A DNA stretch of 64,000 bases from Hydrogenophaga sp. (lineage in GTDB: Bacteria; Pseudomonadota; Gammaproteobacteria; Burkholderiales; Burkholderiaceae_C), in the NCBI GenBank assembly GCA_030682835.1, contig JAUXNG010000033.1:1-64000 (forward strand), written 5' to 3'. Under the pieces are notes generated by a model, which was given only the letters and a program-made list of their open reading frames with translations, was not told where the DNA came from and made no database searches. Every line of letters begins with the position of its first letter. Position 1 is the first letter of the stretch. Shown here piece by piece: positions 44,211 through 53,474 of this stretch. The position numbers were made by a program, and so were the translations under genes.

Positions 44211-44244
44211 ACTGAATCTGCTTCCCCTCTTTCGGAGATTGCCT

Positions 44245-45684
44245 GTGAACACCTCGACCCTGATTGCTCCGCCCGCACTCGTTCGCCGTGCCGAGCAGCA
44301 CGACACCCAGGCCATTCAGGCGCTGGACAGTGCGCATTTCATGCATCCGTTCACCGACCACGACGGACTGGCGGGCAAGGGGGCGCGGGTGATCACGCGG
44401 GCGGACAACATCTATGTGTGGGATTCGGAAGGGCACAAGATCCTGGACGCGATGAGCGGGCTGTGGTGTGTGAACGCGGGCTACGGGCGCAAGGAGCTGG
44501 CGGACGCGGCGTACCAGCAGATGATGACGCTGCCGTTCTACAACAGCTTCTTCAACACCACCAACGTGCCGGCCGTGCAGCTGGCGACCAAGCTGGCCTC
44601 GCTGGCGCCGAAGGTGGCGGGCTGGGGTTTCGAGCATGTGTTCTTCAGCAGCAGTGGCAGCGAGAGCAACGACACGAACGTGCGCATGGTGCGCCGCTAC
44701 TGGGACCTGCTGGGCCAGCCGCAGCGCAAGGTGATCATCAGCCGGCAGAACGCGTACCACGGCTCCACCATGGCCGGTGCGTCGCTGGGTGGCATGAGCG
44801 GCATGCACGCCCAGGGCGACCTGCCGATTCCGAACATCACGCACATCGAGCAGCCCTACTTTCTGGAAAACGCGCGCCCTGGCGAGAGCCGGGCCGACTT
44901 TGGCCGGCGCGCCGCCGGCTGGCTGGAGGCCGAGATCCTGGCGATTGGTCCGGAAAAGGTAGCCGCCTTCATTGCCGAGCCGGTGCAGGGCGCGGGCGGC
45001 GTGATCATCCCGCCCGAGACCTACTGGCCCGAGATCCAGCGCATCGTCGACCAGTACGGCATCCTGCTGATCTCCGATGAGGTGATCTGCGCCTTTGGCC
45101 GCCTGGGCCACTGGTTCGCTTATGAAAAGTTCGGCTACCGGCCTGACCTGGTGACCTTTGCCAAGGGCGTGACCAGCGGCTACATCCCGCTGGGCGGTGT
45201 GATGGTGGGTGGGCGCGTGGCCCAGGTGCTGATCGAGCAGGGTGGCGAGTTCAACCACGGCTATACCTACAGCGGCCACCCGGTGGCCTGCGCGGTGGCG
45301 CTGGCCAACATCGAGCTGATGGAGCGCGAGCAGCTGGTGGAGCGCGTGCGCGACGACACCGGCCCCTACCTGGCCCAGCGTTTTGCCGAACTCAACGAGC
45401 ACCCGCTGGTGATGGAAGCCGAGACCTGCGGGCTGGTGGCCGGCCTGGTGCTGGTGAAGAACAAGGCGACGCGGCAGATGTTCGACGCGGACCTGGCCGT
45501 GGGCATGATCTGCCGCGGCCACTGCTTCCGCAACGGCCTGATCATGCGCGCCGTGGGCGACCGGATGATCATCGCGCCGCCGCTGGTGATGACCCGCGCG
45601 CAGATCGACGAGATGATGGATCTCATCCGCCGCTGCCTCGACGCCACGCTGGACGACCTGCGGGCCGATGGCCAGCTGGCATGA
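44245..45684 (+). CDS. spuC: Putrescine/polyamine-pyruvate aminotransferase (class III)
   Basis: 479 residues. The GTG at 44245 is chosen because GGAG lies 7 bases upstream. Fold-type I PLP enzyme: DAMSGLWCVNAGYGR, FFSSSGSESNDTNVRM, NAYHGSTMAGASLGG, LLISDEVICAFGRLG and TFAKGVTSGYIPLGG with the PLP Lys. It matches the SpuC-type enzymes that transaminate putrescine or related amines to pyruvate. Two routes (Puu and transamination) therefore coexist in one operon. Confidence 0.92.
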   Translation: MNTSTLIAPPALVRRAEQHDTQAIQALDSAHFMHPFTDHDGLAGKGARVITRADNIYVWDSEGHKILDAMSGLWCVNAGYGRKELADAAYQQMMTLPFYNSFFNTTNVPAVQLATKLASLAPKVAGWGFEHVFFSSSGSESNDTNVRMVRRYWDLLGQPQRKVIISRQNAYHGSTMAGASLGGMSGMHAQGDLPIPNITHIEQPYFLENARPGESRADFGRRAAGWLEAEILAIGPEKVAAFIAEPVQGAGGVIIPPETYWPEIQRIVDQYGILLISDEVICAFGRLGHWFAYEKFGYRPDLVTFAKGVTSGYIPLGGVMVGGRVAQVLIEQGGEFNHGYTYSGHPVACAVALANIELMEREQLVERVRDDTGPYLAQRFAELNEHPLVMEAETCGLVAGLVLVKNKATRQMFDADLAVGMICRGHCFRNGLIMRAVGDRMIIAPPLVMTRAQIDEMMDLIRRCLDATLDDLRADGQLA

Positions 45685-45826
45685 ATAGAATGGTGGTTTT
45701 TCCGATTCCATGCCCCATTCTGGGGACGGATGTGGTCTGCTAATTGCTTGCCTCATCGGCAAGCGGCGGCCCTGCCGGACTCCCGGGTTGACCGGTCTCA
45801 TCCACTTTTCAGGAGTGTTGTTCACC

Positions 45827-46993
45827 ATGAAGAAGCAAGTTCTGGTTCTGGCCATTTCGGCTGTGTTGCTGGCCGCCTGCGGCAAGAAAGAGGAGCCCGT
45901 GGCAGCACCCGCCGCGCCTGCGCCGGCCGCGGCCCCCGCTGCGGCTGCCGGCCCGGTGCTGGACGATGAGAAGGTCCTGAACATCTACAACTGGCCCGAC
46001 TACATCACCGAAACCATGATTGCCGACTTCGAGAAGGAGTTCGGCATCAAGGTGAACTACGACACCTTCGAGAACAACGAGGCCCTGCACGCCAAGCTGG
46101 TGGCCGGCAATTCCGGTTACGACATCGTGGTGCCCACCGCCGGCTTCGGCAAGAAGCAGATCGATGGCGGCCTGTACCAGCCGATCGACCGCAGCAAGAT
46201 CCCCAACTACGCCAACCTGGACCCCGAGTTCATGGAAAAGATCGCCGGCGTGGACCCCGAGAACAAGCACTTCGTGCCCTGGGGCTGGGGCTTCACGACC
46301 GTGGGCATCAACAAGCAGAAGGTCGAGAAGGCGCTGGGCGGCATGCCCATGCCCGAGAACGCCTGGGACCTGGTGTTCAAGCCCGAGTACTCGAGCAAGC
46401 TGCGCTCGTGCGGCATCATCTACCTGGATTCGCCCAGCGAGATCCTGCCGCTGGCCCTGCACTACGTGGGCAAGCCGGCCTACAGCGAGAACCCCGAAGA
46501 CTTCAAGGCCGCCGGCGAGATGCTCGCCAAGGTGCGCAAGGACATCCGCCTGTTCTCGAGCACCATGATCGACGACATCGCCGGCGGCAAGGGCTGCGCC
46601 TTCGTGGGCTGGTCGGGTGACATCAACATCGCCGCCGACCGCGTGAAGGAAACCGGTGGCCAGGACGAGATCGTGCCCCTGCTGCCCACCGGCGGCGGTC
46701 TGGTGTTCATCGACACCATGGCGATCCCGAAGGACGCCAAGCGCGTGAACAATGCGCACGCGTTCATCGACTTCTTCCTGCGTGCCGAAAACGGTGCTGC
46801 CATGGCCAACGAGATGAACTACCCCACCGGCAACAAGGCCGCGCTGCCCATGATCAAGGACGAGGTCAAGGACAACAAGACCATCTTCCTGAGCGATGAA
46901 GACACGGCGCGCCTGATCCCCACGGGCGGCTTCTCCACCGAGATCAGCAGCGTGCTCAACGCCACCTACAACACCTTCAAGCGCGGCCGGTAA
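45827..46993 (+). CDS. potF: Polyamine ABC transporter substrate-binding lipoprotein
   Basis: 388 residues from ATG 45827. Lipobox LLAAC in MKKQVLVLAISAVLLAACGK, then an Ala/Pro-rich linker and the PotF/PotD fold: VLNIYNWPDYITETMIADFE, GYDIVVPTAGFGKKQI, FVPWGWGFTTVGIN and CAFVGWSGDINIAADRV. It captures putrescine, possibly spermidine, in the periplasm while anchored to a lipid. A terminator follows it, so the binding protein should be made in excess over the other Pot proteins. Confidence 0.93.
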   Translation: MKKQVLVLAISAVLLAACGKKEEPVAAPAAPAPAAAPAAAAGPVLDDEKVLNIYNWPDYITETMIADFEKEFGIKVNYDTFENNEALHAKLVAGNSGYDIVVPTAGFGKKQIDGGLYQPIDRSKIPNYANLDPEFMEKIAGVDPENKHFVPWGWGFTTVGINKQKVEKALGGMPMPENAWDLVFKPEYSSKLRSCGIIYLDSPSEILPLALHYVGKPAYSENPEDFKAAGEMLAKVRKDIRLFSSTMIDDIAGGKGCAFVGWSGDINIAADRVKETGGQDEIVPLLPTGGGLVFIDTMAIPKDAKRVNNAHAFIDFFLRAENGAAMANEMNYPTGNKAALPMIKDEVKDNKTIFLSDEDTARLIPTGGFSTEISSVLNATYNTFKRGR

Positions 46994-47016
46994 AACCGGC
47001 GCCTGAAGCAGGCACG

Positions 47017-47050
47017 GGGCTGTTCGTCTGTAGGCGCAACAGCCCTTTTT
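47017..47050 (+). terminator. Intrinsic (partial) terminator between potF and potG
   Basis: GGGCTGTT and AACAGCCC form an 8-bp stem with a 13-base loop followed by five T. It is placed inside the pot operon 24 bases past potF and likely lowers transcription of the downstream genes. Confidence 0.82.
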
Positions 47051-47090
47051 CTTTGTCTGACGATCCATCCACCACGCACGGGACCTTCCC

Positions 47091-48185
47091 ATGGCTGACA
47101 ACGACGGTTTCCTGGTCACCGAAAAGCTGGTCAAGCGCTTTGACGAGGCGCTGGCTGTCGACGAGGTGTCGCTCTCCATCGGCAAGGGCGAAATCTTCGC
47201 GCTGCTGGGCAGCTCGGGCTGTGGCAAGTCCACCCTGCTGCGCATGCTGGCCGGCTTCGAGAAGCCCACCTCGGGGCGCATCCTGCTGGGGGGGCAGAAC
47301 GTGGCGGCCATGCCGCCCTACGAGCGGCCGGTGAACATGATGTTCCAGAGCTATGCGCTGTTCCCGCACCTGAACATCTGGGAGAACGTGGCCTTTGGCC
47401 TGAAGCGCGAGGGCCTGCCCAAGGCCGAGGTCCGCCAGCGCACCGACGAGATGCTGGCCCTGGTGCAGCTCACGCCCTACGCCCAGCGCAAGCCGCACCA
47501 GCTCTCGGGCGGGCAGCAGCAGCGCGTGGCGCTGGCCCGCAGCCTGGCCAAGCGGCCCAAGCTGCTGCTGCTGGACGAACCCCTGGGCGCGCTGGACAAG
47601 AAGCTGCGCGAGCAGACGCAGTTCGAGCTGGTCAACATCATCGAGAAGGTGGGCGTGACCGTGGTGATGGTCACGCACGACCAGGAAGAGGCCATGACCA
47701 TGGCCAGCCGCATCGCCATCATGAGCAAGGGCCGCGTGCTGCAAGTGGGCACGCCCAAGCAGATCTACGAGTACCCGGCCAACCGGTTCGTGGCCGACTT
47801 CATCGGCAACGTCAACCTGTTCGATGGCAAGCTGGTGGTGGACCAGCCCGACCACTGCGCGGTGGACACGTCCATCGGCCGCGTGCAGGTAGGCCACGGC
47901 ATCAGCGGCACGCTGGACATGCCGGTTTCGGTGGCCGTGCGGCCCGAAAAGATCGACATCGCCAAGGAGCGCCCCGCCGGGGTGGACCACAACCTGTTCA
48001 CCGGCCGGGTCAAGGAAATCGCGTACTTCGGCTCCTACAACACCTTCATCGTCGTCACGCCGCAGGGCCACAAGGTCAAGATCACCGAGCCCAACGGATC
48101 GCGGCACGGCTTGCTGGACATCACCTGGGAAGACGACGTGTTCTTCTGGTGGGATGACCGGGATGCTGTGGTGTTAAGGGATTAA
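47091..48185 (+). CDS. potG: Polyamine ABC transporter ATP-binding protein
   Basis: 364 residues. Walker A GSSGCGKST, Q-loop QSYALFPHLN, signature LSGGQQQRVALARSL, Walker B LLLLDEPLGALD, H-loop VTHDQEEA, and a C-terminal TOBE region (from about residue 280). Powers the PotFGHI putrescine importer. It is the PotG/PotA type; the four-gene order fits PotFGHI. Confidence 0.94.
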   Translation: MADNDGFLVTEKLVKRFDEALAVDEVSLSIGKGEIFALLGSSGCGKSTLLRMLAGFEKPTSGRILLGGQNVAAMPPYERPVNMMFQSYALFPHLNIWENVAFGLKREGLPKAEVRQRTDEMLALVQLTPYAQRKPHQLSGGQQQRVALARSLAKRPKLLLLDEPLGALDKKLREQTQFELVNIIEKVGVTVVMVTHDQEEAMTMASRIAIMSKGRVLQVGTPKQIYEYPANRFVADFIGNVNLFDGKLVVDQPDHCAVDTSIGRVQVGHGISGTLDMPVSVAVRPEKIDIAKERPAGVDHNLFTGRVKEIAYFGSYNTFIVVTPQGHKVKITEPNGSRHGLLDITWEDDVFFWWDDRDAVVLRD

Positions 48186-48262
48186 CCCCCGCGCCGCCTT
48201 CGGCGTCACCCCCTTGAAGGGGGCGATGCGAGTGGCCCGGCGGAGCCGGTTCCACCGCATCC
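48186..48262 (+). repeat. Dispersed hairpin repeat, copy R2
   Basis: Between potG and potH. CCCCCGCGCCGC start, CCCCCTTGAAGGGGG stem, and terminal hairpin GATGCGAGTGGCCCGGC-GGA-GCCGG-TTCCACCGCATC. Its distal stem (GATGCG..CGCATC, TGG..CCA) differs from R1 but pairs fully. Confidence 0.85.
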
Positions 48263-48310
48263 TGAGTTCCAGTCCCTTCCCGGCCACATTTTTTCGTTAA
48301 GGAGCAGGAC

Positions 48311-49216
48311 GTGTCTTCTTCCTCTCTACCGGTTCCAGGCAAGCGGTTCGTCATTGGCGTGCCGTACGCCTGGCTGCTGGTCTTTTTCTTCCTGCCTTTC
48401 CTGATCCTGCTGTACATCAGCTTCGTGGATATGGGCAGCGACATCCACCCGTTCAAGCCGCTGTGGGACCCGGACACCGGGGTGCTCAAGCTCAAGTACG
48501 AGAACTACCTGTCCATTTTCCGGGCCGGTGAGGGCGCGCCGCTCTTCAAGACGCTCTACATCGACGCCTACCTGCGCTCCATCTGGTACGCGCTGCTCAC
48601 CGCGCTGCTGTGCCTGGTGGTGGGCTACCCGTTTGCGTATTTCATTGCCCGTTCGCCGGCCAGTGTGCGCCCGGCGCTGCTGCTGATGGTGATGCTGCCG
48701 TTCTGGACGTCCTTCCTGCTGCGCGTGTACGCCTGGAAGGGCCTGCTGTCGGACAACGGGGTCATCAACCGCTTCATGATGGCGGTGGGGCTGACGGCCG
48801 AGCCGGTGCAGATGCTCTACACCAACGTGTCCATGCTGGTGGGCATGACCTATGTGTACCTGCCCTTCATGGTGCTGCCGCTCTACGCCACCCTGGTGAA
48901 GATGGACTTTCGCCTGCTGGAGGCCGCCTACGACCTCGGCGCCCCGCCCTTCAAGGCCTTCTGGCTCATCACCGTGCCGCTGTCGCGCGCCGGCATCATC
49001 GCCGGCTTCATGCTGGTGTTCATTCCCAGCGTGGGCGAGTTCGTGATTCCTTCGCTGCTGGGCGGCCCCGAGAACGTGATGATCGGCCGCGTGGTCTGGG
49101 ACGAGATGTTCACCGCCAACGACTGGCCGAGGGCCACGGCGCTGGCGGTGTCGATGATCGCGCTGATCGTCATTCCGCTGGCCATCTACTACCACTACAC
49201 CGCAGAGGACAAGTGA
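48311..49216 (+). CDS. potH: Polyamine ABC transporter permease
   Basis: 301 residues with six membrane helices. N-terminal FVIGVPYAWLLVFFFLPFLI, ABC permease EAA-type motif EAAYDLGAPPFKAFWLITVP and GFMLVFIPSVGEFVIPSLLG. One half of the heterodimeric channel with PotI. Confidence 0.93.
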   Translation: MSSSSLPVPGKRFVIGVPYAWLLVFFFLPFLILLYISFVDMGSDIHPFKPLWDPDTGVLKLKYENYLSIFRAGEGAPLFKTLYIDAYLRSIWYALLTALLCLVVGYPFAYFIARSPASVRPALLLMVMLPFWTSFLLRVYAWKGLLSDNGVINRFMMAVGLTAEPVQMLYTNVSMLVGMTYVYLPFMVLPLYATLVKMDFRLLEAAYDLGAPPFKAFWLITVPLSRAGIIAGFMLVFIPSVGEFVIPSLLGGPENVMIGRVVWDEMFTANDWPRATALAVSMIALIVIPLAIYYHYTAEDK

Positions 49217-49290
49217 CCCCCCCGCGCCGCTTCGCGTCACCCCCCAGGGGGCGATGCGAGTGGCCCGGCAGAGCCGGTTCCACCGCATCC
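49217..49290 (+). repeat. Dispersed hairpin repeat, copy R3
   Basis: Between potH and potI, starting right at the potH stop. CCCCCCCGCGCCGC start, ACCCCCCAGGGGGC stem, and the same terminal hairpin as R2 except A for G in CCCGGCAGAGCCGG. Confidence 0.85.
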
Positions 49291-49338
49291 TCGCAAAGGA
49301 CACGTCGGACCTCACAGGTATTTGGCAAAGGATAGGCA

Positions 49339-50199
49339 ATGAAGCATCTTCTCGAAAAACACTTCGGCAAGGCCTGGATGGCGCTGGTGTTCGCCTTCCT
49401 GTACCTGCCGCTGCTGTTCATGATCGTGTTCAGCTTCAACAGCACGCGGCAGGACGCCCGCTTCACCGGCTTTTCGACCCGCTGGTACGAGGCCCTGCTC
49501 AACGACACCAAGATCATCGATGGCTTCTGGCTGTCGCTGAAGGTGGCCACGGTCACCGGGCTGCTGTCGGCCACGCTGGCCACGTTTGCCGCCTTCGTGC
49601 TGGTGCGCTACCGCAAGTTCCTCGGCCGCACGGTGTTCTCGGGCATGGTCAACGCGCCGCTGGTGATGCCCGAGGTGATCATCGGCCTGTCGCTGCTGCT
49701 GCTGTTCGTGGGTGCCCAGAACGCCTTTGGCTGGCCGCAGCGCGGCATGCTCACCATCATCCTGGGCCACACCCTGCTGGGCATGGCCTACGGCATGGTG
49801 GTGATCCAGAGCCGCCTGCTGGAGATGGACCGCTCCATCGAGGAGGCCGCGATGGACCTGGGGGCCCGCCCGCACCAGGTGTTCTTCCTGGTGACGCTGC
49901 CCAACATCTTCCAGGCCATTCTGGCGGCCTTCCTGCTGGCCTTCACGCTGAGCTTCGATGACGTGGTGATTTCCGAATTCCTGTCCGGGCCGGGTGTGAA
50001 CACGCTACCGCAGGTGATCTTCGGCTACGCGCGGCGCGGCATCAACCCGACCATCTACGCCGCAGCCACCATCCTCATCACGACCGTGACCATCGTCATC
50101 GTCAGCTATGCGGTGTGGGTGGCGCGCTCCACGCGCCGGCGCGAACGCGAGATCGCGGCGGCGGCCCGCGCCGAGCAGACCGCCCTGGCATCGGCCTGA
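49339..50199 (+). CDS. potI: Polyamine ABC transporter permease
   Basis: 286 residues with six membrane helices. YLPLLFMIVFSFNSTRQDA at the N-terminus and the EAA loop EEAAMDLGARPHQVFFLVTL, then TLSFDDVVISEFLSGPGVNT. Partner permease of PotH in the putrescine importer. The R3 repeat lies in the gap before it. Confidence 0.93.
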   Translation: MKHLLEKHFGKAWMALVFAFLYLPLLFMIVFSFNSTRQDARFTGFSTRWYEALLNDTKIIDGFWLSLKVATVTGLLSATLATFAAFVLVRYRKFLGRTVFSGMVNAPLVMPEVIIGLSLLLLFVGAQNAFGWPQRGMLTIILGHTLLGMAYGMVVIQSRLLEMDRSIEEAAMDLGARPHQVFFLVTLPNIFQAILAAFLLAFTLSFDDVVISEFLSGPGVNTLPQVIFGYARRGINPTIYAAATILITTVTIVIVSYAVWVARSTRRREREIAAAARAEQTALASA

Positions 50200-50303
50200 G
50201 GACCGCCTTCGTCCCCGCCGCCGGCGGGGTCATTCGGCCTTGGGCGGGTAGGCACGCGGGAGCGGGGCACACTGGGTTTTGACCGCTTTCTGCCCCCACG
50301 CCC

Positions 50304-51839
50304 GTGAAACCCACCGATCCCACCCCTTCCGCCGCCGAGCCCGCGCTCGGTTTTGACAACACCTACGCCCGGGAACTGGGCGGTCTCTATGCCGCCTGGC
50401 AGCCAGCCCAGGTGCCCGCGCCCGTGCTGCTGCGCTTCAACCATGCACTGGCCGACGAACTGGGGTGGCCCGCCGATGTGCTGGCCGGGCCCGCCGGGGC
50501 GGACTGGTTCGGCGGCAAGCGCCTGCTGCCCGGCGCCGAACCACTGGCGCAGGCGTATGCCGGCCACCAGTTTGGCGGGTATTCGCCGCAGCTGGGCGAC
50601 GGGCGCGCCCTGCTGCTGGGCGAGGTGATGGACCGCCACGACCAGCGGCGCGACGTTGCGTTCAAAGGTTCCGGCCGCACGCCTTTTTCGCGCGGCGGCG
50701 ACGGCAAGGCCGCGCTCGGCCCGGTGCTGCGCGAGTACCTGATCGGCGAGGCCATGCACGCGCTCGGCATTCCGACCACGCGAGCACTGGCCGCGGTGGC
50801 CACCGGGGAGTCGGTCCGGCGTGAAGCCGGCGCCCTGCCGGGCGCGGTGCTCACCCGTGTGGCCGCCAGCCACCTGCGCGTGGGCACCTTCCAGTGGGCC
50901 TCGGCCAGCGCCGACCCGGACCTGCTGCGTCGTCTGGCGGACTACAGCATCGCGAGACACGATCCCGAGCTCAGCGGGCAGCCCGGTCGCTACCTGGGCC
51001 TGCTGGAAGCGGTGGGGAAGCGGCAGGCCGCGCTGGTGGCGCGCTGGATGGGCGTGGGCTTCATCCACGGCGTGATGAACACCGACAACATGACCATCTC
51101 GGGCGAGACCATCGACTACGGCCCCTGCGCCTTCATGGACGCCTACGACCCTGCCACCGTGTTCAGTTCCATCGACCGCAACGGCCGCTACGCCTACGGC
51201 AACCAGCCGCACATGGCGCGCTGGAACCTGGCCCGGCTGGCCGAGGCGCTGCTGCCGCTGATGGTGCAGACGCCGGACGCCGAGGACCAGGTGCAGGCCG
51301 CCATTGCTGAGGCCACCGCGGTGATCGACGCCTTCCCCGGCTGGTACCAGGCGGCCTGGCTGGGCGTCATGCGGGCCAAGCTCGGCCTTGAGGGCGAGGA
51401 GGCTGGCGATGAGGCCCTGGCCCAGGACTGGCTGGCCTTGCTGGCCGAGCAGTCGGCCGACTTCACCTTGTCTTTTCGCCGGCTGGCCGACGTGGCCGAT
51501 CACCCGCCACCGCAAGAGGCGGCATCTGCCCTCGGGCTGGCGCCTGGTGGCGCCTGGGCCGACTGGTGGGCGCGCTGGATGCGGCGCACCGGGCTGGCTG
51601 ATGCGCCCCGCCCGGCGCTGGCGGCGACCCTGCGGGCGGTCAATCCCCGCTTCGTTCCGCGCAACCTGCGGGTGGAGGAGGCGCTGGACGCCGCCACCGA
51701 GAGCGGCGACCTGGCGCCCTTCGAGCGCCTGCTGGCCGTGCTGCAGCGTCCCTTTGACGAACAGCCGGACGCAGCGGCCTACGCCGAGCCGCCGGCGCCG
51801 GCCCAGATGGCGGGCTACCGCACCTTCTGCGGCACCTGA
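50304..51839 (+). CDS. selO: Protein adenylyltransferase SelO (YdiU)
   Basis: 511 residues, a kinase-fold enzyme that transfers AMP to Ser/Thr/Tyr of proteins. Motifs: AQAYAGHQFGGYSPQLGDGR, AFKGSGRTPFSRGGDGKAAL, REYLIGEAMHALGIPTTRAL and HGVMNTDNMTISGETIDYGP with metal-binding Asp and Asn. Ends RTFCGT; eukaryotic SelO has Sec near the C-terminus, and here Cys is at that point. Role: redox stress response of target proteins. It lies between the pot genes and puuC. Confidence 0.93.
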   Translation: MKPTDPTPSAAEPALGFDNTYARELGGLYAAWQPAQVPAPVLLRFNHALADELGWPADVLAGPAGADWFGGKRLLPGAEPLAQAYAGHQFGGYSPQLGDGRALLLGEVMDRHDQRRDVAFKGSGRTPFSRGGDGKAALGPVLREYLIGEAMHALGIPTTRALAAVATGESVRREAGALPGAVLTRVAASHLRVGTFQWASASADPDLLRRLADYSIARHDPELSGQPGRYLGLLEAVGKRQAALVARWMGVGFIHGVMNTDNMTISGETIDYGPCAFMDAYDPATVFSSIDRNGRYAYGNQPHMARWNLARLAEALLPLMVQTPDAEDQVQAAIAEATAVIDAFPGWYQAAWLGVMRAKLGLEGEEAGDEALAQDWLALLAEQSADFTLSFRRLADVADHPPPQEAASALGLAPGGAWADWWARWMRRTGLADAPRPALAATLRAVNPRFVPRNLRVEEALDAATESGDLAPFERLLAVLQRPFDEQPDAAAYAEPPAPAQMAGYRTFCGT

Positions 51840-51948
51840 ACCGCGCGCGCAATGGATGGCTGGGCGGTGGGGCAAGTGGATGCCTCACAGGCCCGGAAAC
51901 CGTCGTAGCATGGTGCCATTAAGAACTCTGGACGACCTGAAAGCCACC

Positions 51949-53427
51949 ATGACCGAGACCCCTATGCCCACATTCGACGGCCGCGCCCTGATCAATGGCG
52001 AGCGTGTCGCCGCCCGCGACGGCCAGACCTTCGACTGCATCTCTCCGGTGGACGGCCGCGTGCTCACGCAGGTGGCGCGCTGCGCCGGGGCCGATGTGGA
52101 CACCGCGGTGAGCGCAGCCCGCGCGGCCTTTGAAGACCGCCGCTGGGTGGGCAAGGCGCCGGCGCAGCGCAAGCGCATCATGATCCGCTTCGCCGAGCTG
52201 ATCCAGGCCAACGCCGATGCGCTGGCGCTGACCGAAGCGCTCGACATGGGCAAGCCCATCAAGTACGCCAAGGGCGTGGACGTGAACAGCGCGGCCAACT
52301 GCATCCGCTGGTACGGCGAGGCGGTGGACAAGATCTACGACGAGATCGCGCCCACGCCACAGACCGCGCTGGCTCTGATCACCCGCGAACCGGTGGGCGT
52401 GGTCGGCGTGATCGTGCCCTGGAACTACCCCATGATCATGGCGGCCTGGAAGATCGCGCCGGCGCTGGCCGTGGGCAACTCGGTGGTGCTCAAGCCCTCC
52501 GAGAAAAGCCCGCTGACCGCGCTGCGCCTGGCCGAGCTGGCGCTGGAGGCCGGCATTCCGCCCGGCGTGTTCAACGTGGTGCCCGGCTACGGCCCCGAGG
52601 CCGGCAGCCCGCTGGCGCTGCACATGGACGTGGACTGCATCGCCTTCACCGGCAGCACGCGCGTGGGCAAGCAGATCCATGTGATGGCCGGGCAGAGCAA
52701 CCTCAAACGGGCCTGGACCGAGCTGGGCGGCAAGTCGCCCAACATCGTGTTCGCCGACTGCCCCGACCTGGACAAGGCCGTGGACGCGGCGGTGGGCAGC
52801 ATCTTCTTCAACCAGGGCGAGAGCTGCAACGCACCCTCGCGCCTGTTTGTCGAGGCCAGCATCAAGGAGGCCTTTCTGGAAAAGGCGCTCGCCAAGGTGC
52901 CCGGTTACCAGCCGGGCAACCCGCTGGACCGCAACACGGTGATGGGCGCCATCGTCGACGAAACGCAGCTCTCGACCGTGCTGCGCTACATCGAATCGGG
53001 CAAGAGCGAAGGCGCGAAGCTGCTGGCCGGCGGCGAACGGGTGTCGCCCGTGGCAGGCGGCTGCTATGTGCAGCCGACCATCTTCGACGGCGTGACCAAC
53101 GACATGACGATCGCGCGCGAGGAAATCTTCGGCCCGGTGCTCTCGGTGCTGAGCTTCAGCGACGCGGCCGATGTGGTGCGTCAGGCCAACAGCAACGTCT
53201 ACGGCCTGCAGGCGGCGGTGTGGACGCGCGACATCAACAAGGCGCACGGTGTGGCGCGTGCGCTGCGGGCCGGCACGGTGCACGTGAATTCCTACGACGA
53301 GGACGACATCACCGTGCCCTTCGGCGGCTTCAAGCAAAGCGGGGTGGGGCGCGACAAGTCGCTGCACGCCTTCGACAAGTACACCGAGACCAAGACCACC
53401 TGGATCCGCATCGACTCGCCGGTGTGA
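51949..53427 (+). CDS. puuC: Gamma-glutamyl-gamma-aminobutyraldehyde dehydrogenase
   Basis: 492 residues from ATG 51949 (second candidate 51964). Aldehyde dehydrogenase fold: VVGVIVPWNYPMIMAAWKIA, LKPSEKSPLTALRLAELAL, FTGSTRVGKQIHVMA, WTELGGKSPNIVFADC (catalytic Glu), NQGESCNAPSR (catalytic Cys) and EEIFGPVLSVLSF. Oxidises gamma-glutamyl-GABA aldehyde with NAD(P). It completes the Puu pathway; paralogues using other aldehydes cannot be excluded. Confidence 0.9.
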   Translation: MTETPMPTFDGRALINGERVAARDGQTFDCISPVDGRVLTQVARCAGADVDTAVSAARAAFEDRRWVGKAPAQRKRIMIRFAELIQANADALALTEALDMGKPIKYAKGVDVNSAANCIRWYGEAVDKIYDEIAPTPQTALALITREPVGVVGVIVPWNYPMIMAAWKIAPALAVGNSVVLKPSEKSPLTALRLAELALEAGIPPGVFNVVPGYGPEAGSPLALHMDVDCIAFTGSTRVGKQIHVMAGQSNLKRAWTELGGKSPNIVFADCPDLDKAVDAAVGSIFFNQGESCNAPSRLFVEASIKEAFLEKALAKVPGYQPGNPLDRNTVMGAIVDETQLSTVLRYIESGKSEGAKLLAGGERVSPVAGGCYVQPTIFDGVTNDMTIAREEIFGPVLSVLSFSDAADVVRQANSNVYGLQAAVWTRDINKAHGVARALRAGTVHVNSYDEDDITVPFGGFKQSGVGRDKSLHAFDKYTETKTTWIRIDSPV

Positions 53428-53474
53428 TCGGGGGCCGGGCGGGGGTGGCTGCGGATTGGGGATAATCCACAGCC

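Noticed and set aside
50212-50232. GC-rich hairpin after potI
   Set aside because: A CCCCGCCG/CGGCGGGG stem is present but no T run follows and it does not match the dispersed repeat family, so it was not called a terminator or repeat.
53461-53472. GATAATCCACAG, near DnaA-box sequence before the kinase-fold gene
   Set aside because: It has a mismatch at the critical first bases, is isolated, and lacks the other parts of the origin-like elements.
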